The notes under the pieces are model-generated. The model made no database searches. It had not been told where the DNA came from and was given only the letters and a program-made list of their open reading frames with translations. Below, one piece after another: positions 5,669-5,902 of a stretch of 5,902 nucleotides of DNA. The DNA comes from Actinomycetes bacterium. Its GTDB lineage: Bacteria > Actinomycetota > Actinomycetes > Actinomycetales > Cellulomonadaceae. The stretch lies in contig JAEXEM010000076.1 of NCBI GenBank assembly GCA_023401045.1, forward strand, positions 1 through 5,902, read 5' to 3'. The position numbers and the translations under genes were made by a program. The first letter of the stretch is position 1; each line of letters begins with the position of its first letter.

Positions 5669-5674
5669 ACGTTA
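5669..5674 (-). promoter_or_regulatory. Putative -10 of a leaderless promoter for the ROK kinase
   Basis: Read on the minus strand this is TAACGT, followed by six bases (GGCGGC) and the GTG start codon at 5662-5660. There is no Shine-Dalgarno sequence. The element sits eight bases from the matching truA hexamer on the other strand. Confidence 0.5.
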
Positions 5675-5682
5675 CCGGCGGA

Positions 5683-5688
5683 TAGCGT
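5683..5688 (+). promoter_or_regulatory. Putative -10 of a leaderless promoter for truA
   Basis: TAGCGT is followed by six bases and the GTG start at 5695, matching the spacing at the hydrolase and kinase genes. No Shine-Dalgarno sequence or clear -35 is seen. Confidence 0.5.
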
Positions 5689-5694
5689 GAGTCC

Positions 5695-5902
5695 GTGACC
5701 GGCGAGACCCCCACCCTGCGACTACGCCTCGACCTCGCGTACGACGGCGGCGGGTTCGCCGGGTGGGCGCGGCAGCCCGGGCTGCGCACCGTCCAGGGCG
5801 TGCTGGAGGACGGCCTGGCGACGGTGCTGCGGTCGGCACCCCGCGGCGAGGCCGCACCGCGGGTCACCGTGGCGGGCCGCACCGACGCGGGCGTGCACGC
5901 GC
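5695..5902 (+). CDS. truA: tRNA pseudouridine(38-40) synthase, N-terminal part (3' end missing)
   Basis: TruA converts uridines 38, 39 and 40 of the tRNA anticodon arm to pseudouridine. The window holds the first 69 codons of a protein normally about 260-290 residues long. The family N-terminus is clear: [22 protein letters not shown] at 8-29, [11 protein letters not shown] at 31-41, and GRTDAGVHA at 61-69 with the catalytic Asp64. The GTG start is chosen because the conserved strand begins about eight residues later and a TANNNT hexamer lies six bases upstream. An in-frame stop is not reached before the window ends. In many actinobacteria truA directly follows rplQ; here it is separated from it by about 1.7 kb holding two genes, and appears to have its own promoter. 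Confidence 0.95.
   Translation, partial: MTGETPTLRLRLDLAYDGGGFAGWARQPGLRTVQGVLEDGLATVLRSAPRGEAAPRVTVAGRTDAGVHA

Noticed and set aside
4112..5698. 528-codon plus-strand frame crossing the hydrolase and the ROK kinase
   Set aside because: It overlaps two genes with clear motifs in other frames and is Arg/Pro/Gly-rich without any recognisable domain.

Overview
The window is about 70% or more GC with a strong preference for G or C at third codon positions. It carries the distal end of the ribosomal-protein/RNA-polymerase-alpha cluster in the order map'-infA-rpmJ-rpsM-rpsK-rpoA-rplQ, then an alpha/beta-hydrolase gene, a ROK-family sugar kinase gene on the opposite strand, and the start of truA. 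The GC content, the Ala/Lys/Glu-rich tail on L17, the acidic RpoA tail, the absence of rpsD between rpsK and rpoA, and the apparently leaderless starts all suggest an actinobacterium, probably Micrococcales and perhaps close to Cellulomonas. That placement is inference from gene content and protein character, not from a search.

Region 1-474 encodes the C-terminal half of methionine aminopeptidase. Its first 67 bases are an exact, in-frame copy of bases 385-451 near the gene's 3' end, so the left edge holds either a genuine internal duplication of map or an assembly artefact. Region 475-709 is a spacer with a likely promoter (TATGAT) and a leader of about 135 nt for infA. Region 710-3973 is the translation/transcription operon: IF-1, L36 (zinc-binding type), S13, S11, RNA polymerase alpha and L17. 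Its spacers are rich in strong inverted repeats, most strikingly four successive stem-loops filling the 207-bp rpsK-rpoA gap where many bacteria carry rpsD. A perfect 17-bp hairpin with a GCGA loop at 3984-4021 closes the operon.

Region 4022-5902 is accessory to the operon. The hydrolase (plus) and the ROK kinase (minus) converge with 14 bp between their stop codons, and the kinase and truA (plus) are divergent across a 32-bp gap. All three genes show the same start architecture: a TANNNT hexamer, exactly six bases, then ATG or GTG, with no Shine-Dalgarno sequence. This is the arrangement expected for leaderless mRNAs and contrasts with the operon genes, most of which have recognisable Shine-Dalgarno sequences.

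Functionally, the operon couples translation initiation (IF-1), ribosome assembly (L36, S13, S11, L17), transcription (alpha) and N-terminal methionine removal (MetAP). TruA, which makes pseudouridine at tRNA positions 38-40, is the usual actinobacterial neighbour of rplQ. Here two metabolic genes separate it from the operon. I saw no CRISPR array, transposase, tRNA or rRNA. No wholly new system is evident; the best leads are the map repeat, the structured rpsK-rpoA spacer and the leaderless gene trio.
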